Source of the DNA: CAZAIO01 sp964485235
Lineage (GTDB): Bacteria; Chloroflexota; Dehalococcoidia; GIF9; UBA5629
Assembly: GCA_964485235.1 (NCBI GenBank)
Contig: CAZAIO010000148.1
Location: 1-5,338, forward strand
Reading direction: 5' to 3'
DNA: 5,338 nt
The notes beneath the pieces were generated by a model, which ran no database searches, was not told where the DNA came from, and saw only the letters and a list, made by a program, of their open reading frames with translations. Shown piece by piece: positions 1 to 5,338 of the stretch. Both the position numbers and the translations under genes were made by a program. Numbering within the stretch: the first letter of the stretch is position 1; every line of letters starts with the position of its first letter.

Positions 1-175
1 TTCAGCAATGATATCCGAACGCCCGCACCGGAGAGCGCTCTCTATCGATGAAGCGATACAGGAACTGAAATTCGGCAGCGGCACCCAATTCGACCCGTAC
101 CTGACAGAGCTTTTTATCCCTATTGCGCCCGGATTGACTGCCCGGGAAACAACAGAAGTACCTCAGCGCTCATAG
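1..175 (+). CDS. HD-GYP-type phosphohydrolase, C-terminal fragment
   Basis: The frame is open from the left edge (first full codon at 2) to TAG at 173-175, so only the last 57 residues are visible and the 5' end lies outside the window. The fragment contains AMISERPHRRALSIDEAI followed by ELKFGSGTQFDP. This closely matches the end of HD-GYP domains, where the D-A-M-T-S-D-R-P-Y-R-x-A-L-S segment precedes a short helix and the G-x-G-T-Q-F-D-P motif. HD-GYP proteins are usually cyclic di-GMP phosphodiesterases, but the metal-binding HD and GYP residues lie upstream and cannot be checked. About 20 residues after the domain (IAPGLTARETTEVPQRS) form a short, probably disordered tail, so the HD-GYP domain is the last domain. 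A 237-bp gap separates it from the next gene. The family call is firm; the substrate is inferred. Confidence 0.82.
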   Translation, partial: SAMISERPHRRALSIDEAIQELKFGSGTQFDPYLTELFIPIAPGLTARETTEVPQRS

Positions 176-412
176 AACAGCTTCCCGATATAACGACTTT
201 TGTTCACCGTTCAAACCCCTGCTCTATGCCGCCATCAGTAATCCCTGAACTTTTCAGTATATCATCGACAGGTGATATAATCGGACTTGCCGGAGTTGCC
301 CGGCTGGTGAAAAGCATCATCGTACCGGTAATTTTTCGTATTTACTGCAAGGTACGGGCAGTGAACGGTAACAGGTCTGAGCCCTTCATTTTAAACAACA
401 GGATATAATATT
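176..412 (+). other. Intergenic region upstream of the DMT transporter
   Basis: This 237-bp stretch has no gene I can support. It contains a good -10 hexamer (TATAAT, 276-281) with only a 3-of-6 -35 match (TTCAGT, 253-258, spacer 17). It also has a 5-bp inverted repeat (GCCGG 289-293 with CCGGC 300-304) and a wider 6-bp one (CGTACC 321-326 with GGTACG 351-356). A second TATAAT at 404-409 is too close to the start codon at 413 to be its promoter. The most likely content is the promoter and leader of the transporter gene, but none of these elements is strong enough to stand alone. Confidence 0.3.
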
Positions 413-1315
413 GTGGACTGGATAAATACAGCCATTCTCAGTGCTGCCATTATGGGAGCAGTCAATATACTGGACAGTCACCTCCTCACCCGGAGCTTTC
501 CGGGACTTCGTGAATTTCTTTTTATTGTCGCAGTCATACAGATGACCTATGCAATTATTTTATCTGTTATATTCCCTCTACCTGCCGGCCTCGATATAGT
601 ACCCCTTCTTGCCGCACTGGCATCCGGCCTGCTTCGGACTGTATCTGTGCTCATTATGCTCTATAACCTGAAAAGAGAAGAGGTATCGCAGGTTATTCCC
701 ATCGTCTATACTCAGCCTATTTTCGTCGCCATCATCGCCATGCCGCTGCTCGGTGAGATGCTCAGCTTCTGGGGATGGGTCGCTATTATCATAGTGGTAG
801 CAGGGTCCGTGATGGTATCGATATCGCGAAACCCTTCGGGGACCAGTTCTATACGGTTGAAACTTCTATTGCAATTGTTCTGCGCCAGCTTGCTCTTTGC
901 GATCGCTGATATCTCCAGCAAATACGCTCTGAATTCCCTTTCATTCTGGAATACGTTCTGGCTCAGTGCATTCTGTATGACCGGAATCTTCCTGATAATT
1001 ACGGTACGTTCCGACGTCCTGAAAAACATCGCCGCAATACCGCATAAATTTTCAGTGATGGGTTTAACGGTCCTTAATGAGACGCTTTCACCGGTCGGAC
1101 TGATTCTTGCTCTATGGGCGCTCAAGAGAGGGCCGGTAGCTCTTGTATCGACTATCGTTGGAAGCCGCCCGATGTTTGTGCTTCTGTTCGCCTTTATCAT
1201 CAGCCGTTTAGCGCCGTCGTTCCTCAAACTGGACTCCAGCAAAACGATTGTTATTTTGCGTATTATCGCTACTGTAATGATAGTGAGCGGGCTGGCCATA
1301 ATACAGCTTATATAA
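413..1315 (+). CDS. EamA/DMT-superfamily membrane transporter
   Basis: The 300-residue product is almost entirely hydrophobic and fits the ten-helix, two-repeat layout of the drug/metabolite transporter superfamily. Approximate membrane segments are residues 3-19, 35-53, 62-85, 95-114, 118-136, 150-167, 178-197, 213-236, 241-264 and 280-299. Typical EamA features are visible in both halves. Helix 4 begins after a short basic/acidic turn (NLKREE, 85-90) and ends in PLLGE (111-115). The second half repeats this pattern with ALKRGPVALVSTIVGSRP (236-253). Length is normal for the family. The start is GTG at 413, supported by AGGA at 400-403 nine bases upstream; no in-frame ATG gives a better N-terminus. 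EamA proteins export or import small metabolites such as amino acids, sugars or nucleotide derivatives. Nothing here indicates the substrate. It shares a strand with the ABC genes, but a promoter-like element separates them. Confidence 0.85.
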   Translation: MDWINTAILSAAIMGAVNILDSHLLTRSFPGLREFLFIVAVIQMTYAIILSVIFPLPAGLDIVPLLAALASGLLRTVSVLIMLYNLKREEVSQVIPIVYTQPIFVAIIAMPLLGEMLSFWGWVAIIIVVAGSVMVSISRNPSGTSSIRLKLLLQLFCASLLFAIADISSKYALNSLSFWNTFWLSAFCMTGIFLIITVRSDVLKNIAAIPHKFSVMGLTVLNETLSPVGLILALWALKRGPVALVSTIVGSRPMFVLLFAFIISRLAPSFLKLDSSKTIVILRIIATVMIVSGLAIIQLI

Positions 1316-1324
1316 CAGTATAGT

Positions 1325-1354
1325 TTGCCATCACATCGTGCCGTAGCATACAAT
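1325..1354 (+). promoter_or_regulatory. Candidate sigma-70 promoter for the ABC exporter genes
   Basis: TTGCCA (1325-1330, 5 of 6 to TTGACA) and TACAAT (1349-1354, 5 of 6 to TATAAT) are separated by 18 bp. They lie just after the DMT stop and 75 bp before the ATPase ATG. Transcription would start near 1361, giving a leader of about 70 nt. The -35 element coincides with the upstream TTG that would begin a longer ATPase frame, an argument against that longer start. Confidence 0.45.
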
Positions 1355-1429
1355 ATCGCTTTACAGGAGAAATCACGGGTAGATACCTTTTATTGCGATA
1401 GAAAACCTGAAAAAAAAGAAAACCGTTAT

Positions 1430-2341
1430 ATGCCGATAATCGAAACTCAAAACGTCAGTAAAAAATATAAAGACATTCTCGCAGTTGACAACCTGAGTCT
1501 CGCCATTGAGAAAGGAGAGTGTTTTGGCCTTCTCGGGCCTAACGGAGCAGGAAAGACCACGCTGATAAGGATGATCACTGCCGTATCCCCGCCAACCAGC
1601 GGTAAAATACTGGTCAAAGGGAAAGACCTGGCCGGATACGCCCGGCAGATAAAAGCAGTGATCGGCGTTGTCCCACAGATAGATAATCTCGATACCGACC
1701 TTAACGTGCTGGCGAACCTGCTAACATTTGCCAGGTATTTCAATATTCCGAACAAAGAGGCCCGTCAGCGCAGCCTGGAGGTGTTAAGACTGTTTCAACT
1801 TGAAGAAAGGGCAAAGAGCCGCATAGAAGAGCTTTCCGGCGGAATGAGACGACGACTGCTCATCGCAAGGGCATTGATAAACAACCCCGAAATTTTGGTC
1901 CTCGACGAACCTACTATCGGACTCGACCCGCAGGCAAAACACCTTGTCTGGCAAAAACTCATCGAGCTGAAGGCGAGCGGAGTTACCCAGTTGCTCCCGA
2001 CTCAGAACATGGAAGAAGCGTTTTACCTTTGCGACCGGCTGGCAATTATGCATCAGGGGAAAATTCTCTGTATCGATACGCCGAAGACGCTCATCGCCGG
2101 TTATGCCGGAAACGATGTCTGGGAGGTCGGGATCGCTCCGGATGAAAAGGAAAAAATAAAAAGCGACCTGCTCAACCGGGGCATCGACGTCGAGGATGCC
2201 GGGAACAAACTGCACCTTTTCCATCTCGATTCCCTGGAACCGGTCAAAGATATAATCGGCAGCAGAGAACAGGTATGGCGGCGGTCTGCTACGCTCGAAG
2301 ATGTATTTTTCAAACTCACCGGAAGGTCGTTAATAGAATGA
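1430..2341 (+). CDS. ABC exporter ATPase, NodI/DrrA type
   Basis: This 303-residue cytoplasmic nucleotide-binding subunit would power the membrane protein encoded next. All core ABC motifs are present: Walker A GPNGAGKTT (36-44, Lys42), Q-loop Gln83, signature LSGGM (135-139), Walker B ILVLDEP (155-161) with catalytic Glu160, and D-loop GLDP (164-167). The H-loop position holds Gln192 (PTQNMEEA) instead of His. The C-terminal region ends in TLEDVFFKLTGRSL, typical of NodI, DrrA and CcmA-like exporter ATPases with a C-terminal extension. The ATG at 1430 is chosen because the family N-terminus (MPIIETQNVSKKY) starts there. The frame continues upstream to TTG at 1325, but those 35 residues look non-homologous and overlap a promoter. 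The ribosome site is weak (A-rich, AAAGAAAA). The stop overlaps the permease start. The substrate is unknown: NodI exports lipo-oligosaccharides and DrrA exports drugs, but family resemblance does not settle it. Confidence 0.93.
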   Translation: MPIIETQNVSKKYKDILAVDNLSLAIEKGECFGLLGPNGAGKTTLIRMITAVSPPTSGKILVKGKDLAGYARQIKAVIGVVPQIDNLDTDLNVLANLLTFARYFNIPNKEARQRSLEVLRLFQLEERAKSRIEELSGGMRRRLLIARALINNPEILVLDEPTIGLDPQAKHLVWQKLIELKASGVTQLLPTQNMEEAFYLCDRLAIMHQGKILCIDTPKTLIAGYAGNDVWEVGIAPDEKEKIKSDLLNRGIDVEDAGNKLHLFHLDSLEPVKDIIGSREQVWRRSATLEDVFFKLTGRSLIE

Positions 2342-3102
2342 GAATGTTTTCATGGCGCTTTATCAGGGTATGGCAGCGGAACCGCGATGTATTTTTAGGG
2401 CTCTGGCCTTCTGAAGTGCCGGGACTGATCGTCGAACCTGTTTTTATACTCGTCGCGATGGGGATCGGGATGGGCGCATATATAGGGCTAGTCGAAGGAC
2501 AGCGCTATATCGAGTTCGTGGCGCCGGGCATTATCGCCGGTTACTCCATGTTCAGCGCCAGCTTCGAATGCACGTATGGCAGCTTTATTCGTATGGAATA
2601 TCAGAAGACTCACGATTCCATCATCGCTACACCATTGAGCGTAGAAGATGTCACTGCCGGTGAGATATTCTGGGGCGCTACCCGCGCATTCCTGACCGGA
2701 ACGGTGATGCTCATCATCGCATCGGCATTCCAGGCAGTCCATTCACCCTGGGCGATGCTTGTCCCGCTTATTTCTTTCATAGAAGGACTGATGTTCGGGT
2801 CTATCGCCCTGTTTTACACGTCCATCATCCCTTATATTTACAGCTTTAACTATTTTTTCAGCCTGTTCATCACGCCCATGTTCTTTTTCAGCGGCGTATT
2901 TTTCCCGCTCTCATCATTCCCTCTAATTGTACAAAAACTGAGCTGGATCGCACCGCTCACTCCCGCGGTAATATTGAACAGGGCAGCAATGTCCGGGCAG
3001 TTTCATATCAACTCGCTATGGGCACTGGTTGCTGTAGTCCTTGTCACCGTTTTCTTTTTCGCCTTGTCAATGATAACCATGAGAAGAAGGCTTACCAGAT
3101 AA
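2338..3102 (+). CDS. ABC-2 type permease, NodJ/DrrB type
   Basis: This 254-residue integral membrane protein has about six membrane segments (approximately residues 26-50, 61-85, 109-133, 138-163, 168-192 and 226-247), the usual ABC-2 exporter layout. Family landmarks include the cytoplasmic segment YQKTHDSIIATPLSVEDVTAGE (88-109), which matches the E/Y-x-T-x-x-x-x-L-A-T-P-L-S pattern of NodJ-like permeases. The loop MFFFSGVFFPLSSFP (181-195) corresponds to the FLFSG-x-FFP signature. The protein ends in a basic tail (RRRLTR). The ATG at 2338 overlaps the ATPase TGA (ATGA), indicating translational coupling; an ATG two codons later (2344) is a minor alternative. The longer frame from 2275 would add residues with no permease character. 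It very probably dimerises and pairs with the ATPase to form an export complex in the cytoplasmic membrane. The substrate cannot be inferred. Confidence 0.92.
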   Translation: MRMFSWRFIRVWQRNRDVFLGLWPSEVPGLIVEPVFILVAMGIGMGAYIGLVEGQRYIEFVAPGIIAGYSMFSASFECTYGSFIRMEYQKTHDSIIATPLSVEDVTAGEIFWGATRAFLTGTVMLIIASAFQAVHSPWAMLVPLISFIEGLMFGSIALFYTSIIPYIYSFNYFFSLFITPMFFFSGVFFPLSSFPLIVQKLSWIAPLTPAVILNRAAMSGQFHINSLWALVAVVLVTVFFFALSMITMRRRLTR

Positions 3103-3156
3103 CCGGCAATATAATGAGCGTTTATTGATATAATGAAACAGAATACAAGAGGTAGT

Positions 3157-3573
3157 ATGACCGGTACAGGATATCGCATAGCAATAATCATCGTTTGTAT
3201 CGTATTAGCCGTCACAGGCTGCGTATGCACGGGACCGGATGACGTACAGTCTCCCGGCGATACAGGCCGTTACTCAAAGCAGGAAAGCCTGACAATCGCC
3301 GAAGACCTTATCAGGAACAGTCCCACCTTCACATTCGACGGAATACCCGACAGCCTGTCGTTGAAAGAAACCCTCACCTCAAATTGCCCGTCCTGCTGGG
3401 TGTTTATCTTCGAGTTCCAATGCAGCAATGCGGGCTACGGAGACCGCACCGGACAGGAGCTTGCGACGGTAATCACACCGCATACAGCGAGCATATCAGT
3501 CCAGCAGGGCGAAATCAAAGCAGCCGACCTTGACGGAAAATGGGATATACTCAAGCAGAAGTCATTCGAATAA
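3157..3573 (+). CDS. Predicted lipoprotein of unknown function
   Basis: The 138-residue product starts with a lipoprotein signal: short n-region MTGTGYR, hydrophobic core IAIIIVCIVLAV (8-19) and lipobox VTGC with Cys22. After lipidation it should be anchored outside the cytoplasmic membrane. The mature part is soluble, with a flexible stretch (about 25-42) and a folded domain carrying SPTFTFDGIPDSL, a Cys pair (77, 80), a third Cys (89), the striking AGYGDRTGQ (92-100) and VITPH (105-109), ending in LDGKWDILKQKS. I recall similar small secreted proteins in Dehalococcoidia and methanogens, but know no function. ATG 3157 is chosen because AAGAGG lies at 3147-3152 and the signal peptide then has normal length; ATG 3133, eight codons upstream and in frame, is the alternative. 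It lies 54 bp after the permease, so it may be cotranscribed or use a TATAAT at 3129-3134. Confidence 0.75.
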   Translation: MTGTGYRIAIIIVCIVLAVTGCVCTGPDDVQSPGDTGRYSKQESLTIAEDLIRNSPTFTFDGIPDSLSLKETLTSNCPSCWVFIFEFQCSNAGYGDRTGQELATVITPHTASISVQQGEIKAADLDGKWDILKQKSFE

Positions 3574-3589
3574 ACGACAGGCAATGTCG
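3569..3589 (-). terminator. Possible weak intrinsic terminator of the selenium operon
   Basis: On the - strand, 14 bp beyond the HAD stop codon, CGACA (3589-3585) pairs with TGTCG (3579-3575) around a TTGCC loop and is followed at once by TTTATT (3574-3569). The stem is only 5 bp and the T-run is broken by one A, so this would be weak. It overlaps the last codons of the convergent lipoprotein gene. On the + strand no T-run follows the hairpin, so it would act only on the leftward transcript. Confidence 0.35.
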
Positions 3590-3603
3590 AAGCTGCCGTC
3601 CCT

Positions 3604-4074
3604 TTATTTTCGCAGCGTGGCAACAAGCCTGTCGGGGTGCAGGAGCAGGTCCAGCGCATGATTGATATCATGTACAACTAAATCGGCGCTCATTACTGCC
3701 TCAACGGAAGCACCTTCATGGCCTATTACACATATACCAAGCGCCGCTTCTTTGAGCATGGATACATCATTAGTGCCGTTTCCGATGCATACGGTATGTT
3801 CCCTGCCCAGTTCATTCACGAGTTCTGATTTCTGCGTATCCTCGCTGCCCGCATCTATCCTGTGAATTTTCACTTCGAGGGACTGTCCGATGACCTCCGC
3901 ATTGCCATGTGTATCAGCAGTGACGATTGTGACAATTATATTATCCCGTAATACCTCCAACCTCTCTTCCACACCCGGAATAACCTCCCCGTCCAGCGCA
4001 ATGGTCCCGTTCAGGTCCAGCACCAGATATTCGAAGCGGTTTGTCTGTCTGCCCGGTATATTAACCTCGATCAT
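3604..4074 (-). CDS. Soluble HAD-superfamily phosphatase, P-type-ATPase-like
   Basis: The 156-residue cytoplasmic protein has the HAD catalytic motifs in order: motif I DLNGT (20-24, nucleophile Asp20), motif II within VTIVTAD (48-54, Thr52), motif III Lys82 (QKSEL) and motif IV GNGTND (98-103). There is almost no cap domain, and the spacing resembles the phosphorylation domain of P-type ATPases (DKTGT, GDGxND). It best fits the group sometimes called soluble P-type ATPase-like phosphatases (COG4087, from memory). The second Asp of the usual DxD phosphatase motif is Asn22. This residue is normally the acid/base that speeds hydrolysis of the phosphoenzyme, so turnover may be slow or mechanistically different. 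Its ATG is 6 bp after the selD stop, and an AGGTAGGT ribosome site overlaps that stop, so it is probably cotranscribed with selD. A role in selenium metabolism is only a neighbourhood inference. Confidence 0.83.
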   Translation of the reverse strand: MIEVNIPGRQTNRFEYLVLDLNGTIALDGEVIPGVEERLEVLRDNIIVTIVTADTHGNAEVIGQSLEVKIHRIDAGSEDTQKSELVNELGREHTVCIGNGTNDVSMLKEAALGICVIGHEGASVEAVMSADLVVHDINHALDLLLHPDRLVATLRK

Positions 4075-4080
4075 AAATAC

Positions 4081-5130
4081 CTACCTGACCACAATTTTAC
4101 CTGCAGGCTTCGCTACTATCTCTCCGATGACTGCGGCTTCGGCGACACCTGCTTCATGTACCTTCTCAAGCAACTTTTCCGCTTCGTCTCCCTGTACGGC
4201 GATGAGCAGTCCACCCGAGGTCTGAGGATCGAAGAGTATGTGCATAAAATAGTCCGGAACGTCTTCAGCCTGTTCTATCATAGCGATGCGATAGTCCCTG
4301 TTCCGGTATGTTCCGCCGGGAACCATCCCCATGTCGATAAGCTCTTTCACTCCGTCGAAAACGGGAATTGCCCGATGATCGAGCACCATGCCGATATCGG
4401 TACCCTGTACCATCTCACACCCGTGGCCCAGAAGTCCGAATCCGGTAATATCGGTGCAGGCATGCACATGAAACTCCATCATGGCTTCAGCAGCCCTGTC
4501 ATTCAAACATGACATAGAGTGTATTGCTCTCCTAATAACTTCTTCATCCGCCATCTCCGCCTTTATCGCCGTGCTGATAATACCGGTACCAAGCGGCTTG
4601 GTGAGCACAAGTCGGTCGCCCACCTTCGCCCCGGTATTATATATCACCCTGTCGGGATGTATAAGGCCGGTTACCGAGAGCCCGTATTTAAGCTCCTTGT
4701 CATCTATACTGTGACCGCCTACCAGCGTGACCTTCGCTTCTCTCATTTTATCAAGCCCACCGAGCAATATGTCCCGAAGTATGGACATATCCATTGTTTT
4801 CGAGGGAAAACAGACTATATTCATCGCCGTCAACGGCTTACCTCCCATCGCATAGACATCGCTGAGCGAGTTCACTGCTGCGATCTGTCCGAACGTAAAG
4901 GGGTCATCGACAATAGGCGTAAAGAAGTCTAGGGTCTGAACGAGTGCCAGCGTATCCGACAGTTTATACACGCCGGCATCTTCAGCCTTCTCCATGCCGG
5001 TAAGCAGGTTCGGATCAGACATAAAAGGAAGGTCCTTTAGCGCTTTTGACAGGTCTCCCGGACCTAGCTTGCAGGCTCAGCCTGCACCGCTTACAGTCGC
5101 TGTAAGACGCAGCTTTTCAGGATAGTCCAT
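4081..5130 (-). CDS. selD: Selenide water dikinase, selenocysteine-containing
   Basis: SelD makes selenophosphate, the selenium donor for selenocysteine and selenouridine synthesis, from selenide and ATP in the cytoplasm. Reading through the in-frame TGA at 5079-5077 as Sec gives a 349-residue protein of normal family length. Its N-terminus MDYPEKLRLTATVSGAG-Sec-ACKLGPGDL aligns with the catalytic loop in which E. coli has Cys17 and Lys20; here these are Sec18 and Lys21. Metal/nucleotide-site aspartates Asp51, Asp68, Asp91 and Asp227 are all present, as are VGGHSIDD (137-144), CTDITGFGLLGHG (225-237) and DPQTSGGL (301-308). Conventional gene callers would begin at Met37 (5022) and lose the catalytic loop. 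ATG 5130 lies 11 bp after the yedF-like stop with only a weak GAG ribosome site, suggesting translational coupling. Family identity is certain. Sec insertion is inferred strongly from the codon's exact position and the hairpin after it. Confidence 0.95.
5050..5066 (-). promoter_or_regulatory. Candidate bacterial SECIS hairpin in selD
   Basis: In the selD mRNA, UAGGUC and GACCUG pair around a CGGGA loop: five Watson-Crick pairs plus a closing U-G wobble. The loop begins 17 nt after the UGA and has G as its second base. This fits the general description of bacterial SECIS elements: a short stem at this distance, with G among the first two loop bases, lying inside the coding region. It would be the site where SelB recruits Sec-tRNA. 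I see no conventional bulged U, so the exact structure is unproven. Confidence 0.6.
5070..5086 (-). repeat. Perfect 7-bp hairpin with the Sec UGA as its loop
   Basis: The - strand reads TGCAGGC-TGA-GCCTGCA: a perfect 7-bp inverted repeat whose three-base loop is exactly the Sec codon (5079-5077). It encodes the Ala-Gly-Sec-Ala-Cys core of the catalytic loop. The structure does not overlap the candidate SECIS just downstream, so both could form together in the mRNA. Confidence 0.7.
5090..5106 (-). repeat. Perfect 7-bp hairpin upstream of the Sec codon
   Basis: The - strand reads CTTACAG-CGA-CTGTAAG, a perfect 7-bp inverted repeat with a three-base loop, covering the codons for Leu-Thr-Ala-Thr-Val-Ser. 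It starts exactly 20 nt before the UGA-containing hairpin in the mRNA, which itself starts 20 nt before the candidate SECIS hairpin. Confidence 0.6.
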
Positions 5131-5141
5131 ACACTACTCAA

Positions 5142-5338
5142 CTACAGTTTTATAATCTTGTCGGCGGAAAGAAGCGAGTTGACAGTATCATACATATTCG
5201 TAACATTGCCGACGCTCAACTTTTCCTTGAGCTTATAATACTCCAAACAGGTACCACATGAAAACACCTGGACTCCATCTTTTTCCAGCAGTTTCAAAGT
5301 ATCCAGCACCTCGGAGCCTTCTGTAGTTAGTTTCACTG
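5142..5338 (-). CDS. yedF: YedF-like selenium-metabolism protein, C-terminal part
   Basis: The frame runs in from the right edge and stops at TAG (5144-5142), leaving 65 residues; the true start is outside the window, and the GTG at 5336 is just an internal Val. The visible part includes VKLTTEGSEVL, the redox-like SCGTCLEYYKLKEKL with a Cys-x-x-Cys pair (codons 5258-5256 and 5249-5247), and VTNMYD, ending in LLSADKIIKL. This matches the C-terminal DsrE/F-like domain of the YedF family of sulfurtransferase-like proteins, which usually also have an N-terminal TusA-like domain (not visible here) and are often encoded beside selD. It sits 11 bp upstream of selD on the same strand. A role in delivering or handling reduced selenium or sulfur is inferred from the family and this context; the exact reaction is not established. 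Confidence 0.85.
   Translation of the reverse strand, partial: VKLTTEGSEVLDTLKLLEKDGVQVFSCGTCLEYYKLKEKLSVGNVTNMYDTVNSLLSADKIIKL

Noticed and set aside
321..356. CGTACC...GGTACG inverted repeat as an operator or terminator
   Set aside because: Arms are only 6 bp with a 24-nt loop and no T-run; no regulator gene is visible nearby to support an operator call.
226..408. Open frame of 60 codons before the DMT gene
   Set aside because: The predicted peptide has no recognisable domain, no convincing ribosome site, and lies in a region with promoter-like and inverted-repeat elements; it looks like a chance frame.
712..1353. 213-codon frame on the - strand within the DMT gene
   Set aside because: It is antisense to a clear ten-helix transporter, its translation resembles no family, and it runs across the ABC promoter region.
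1325..1429. Longer N-terminus (35 residues) for the ABC ATPase from TTG 1325
   Set aside because: The extra residues lack family character, and the region holds a well-matched -35/-10 pair; the ATG at 1430 gives the expected N-terminus.
4519..4932. 137-codon + strand frame opposite selD, and other + frames in 3662-4714
   Set aside because: These are antisense to selD and the HAD gene, show no known domain, and are explained by the coding constraints of the real genes.
4081..5022. selD beginning at Met 5022 (313 residues)
   Set aside because: This version lacks the catalytic Cys/Sec and Lys loop that all active SelD proteins need, while the upstream frame through TGA supplies it precisely.
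5077..5079. selD as a pseudogene with a nonsense mutation
   Set aside because: The TGA falls exactly on the Sec/Cys catalytic site, the rest of the gene is intact with all metal-site aspartates, and a SECIS-like hairpin follows.

Overview
The window holds seven protein-coding genes in two converging blocks, from a bacterium of near-balanced base composition (about 50% GC by eye). The left block (+ strand, positions 1-3573) contains the tail of an HD-GYP-type phosphohydrolase, an EamA/DMT-type ten-helix membrane transporter, a two-gene NodIJ/DrrAB-type ABC exporter (ATPase and permease overlapping by ATGA) and a small predicted lipoprotein. The right block (- strand, read from 5338 down to 3604) is a compact selenium-metabolism operon: the C-terminal part of a YedF-like protein, then selenide water dikinase (selD), then a small soluble HAD phosphatase. 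Spacings within it are 11 and 6 bp. The blocks meet tail to tail across 30 bp, where a small hairpin may terminate the right-hand transcript.

The key point is that selD itself encodes a selenoprotein. The longest conventional open frame starts at an internal Met (5022) and lacks the catalytic N-terminus. Reading the same frame upstream through a TGA at 5079-5077 recovers a canonical SelD N-terminus from an ATG at 5130. The TGA occupies the catalytic Cys/Sec position (…GAG-Sec-ACK…). The full product is 349 residues, with Sec18, Lys21 and Asp51, Asp68, Asp91 and Asp227. A hairpin whose loop begins 17 nt after the UGA is a candidate bacterial SECIS. Two further perfect 7-bp hairpins lie upstream in register, one of which holds the UGA codon in its triloop. 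The three 17-nt hairpins are spaced exactly 20 nt apart.

Functionally, the right block would make selenophosphate for selenocysteine synthesis, and SelD would depend on its own product. YedF is a known selD neighbour; the HAD enzyme's role is open. The left block looks like unrelated transport functions. The exporter ATPase has Gln instead of His at the switch (H-loop) position, as in DrrA-like proteins.

Taxonomy is uncertain. A SECIS inside the coding region just after the UGA is the bacterial arrangement. The HD-GYP tail, Sec-containing SelD, YedF and a lipoprotein of a type I associate with anaerobic Chloroflexota (Dehalococcoidia) and some methanogens would fit an uncultured anaerobic bacterium. 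I see no mobile elements, rRNA, tRNA or CRISPR.
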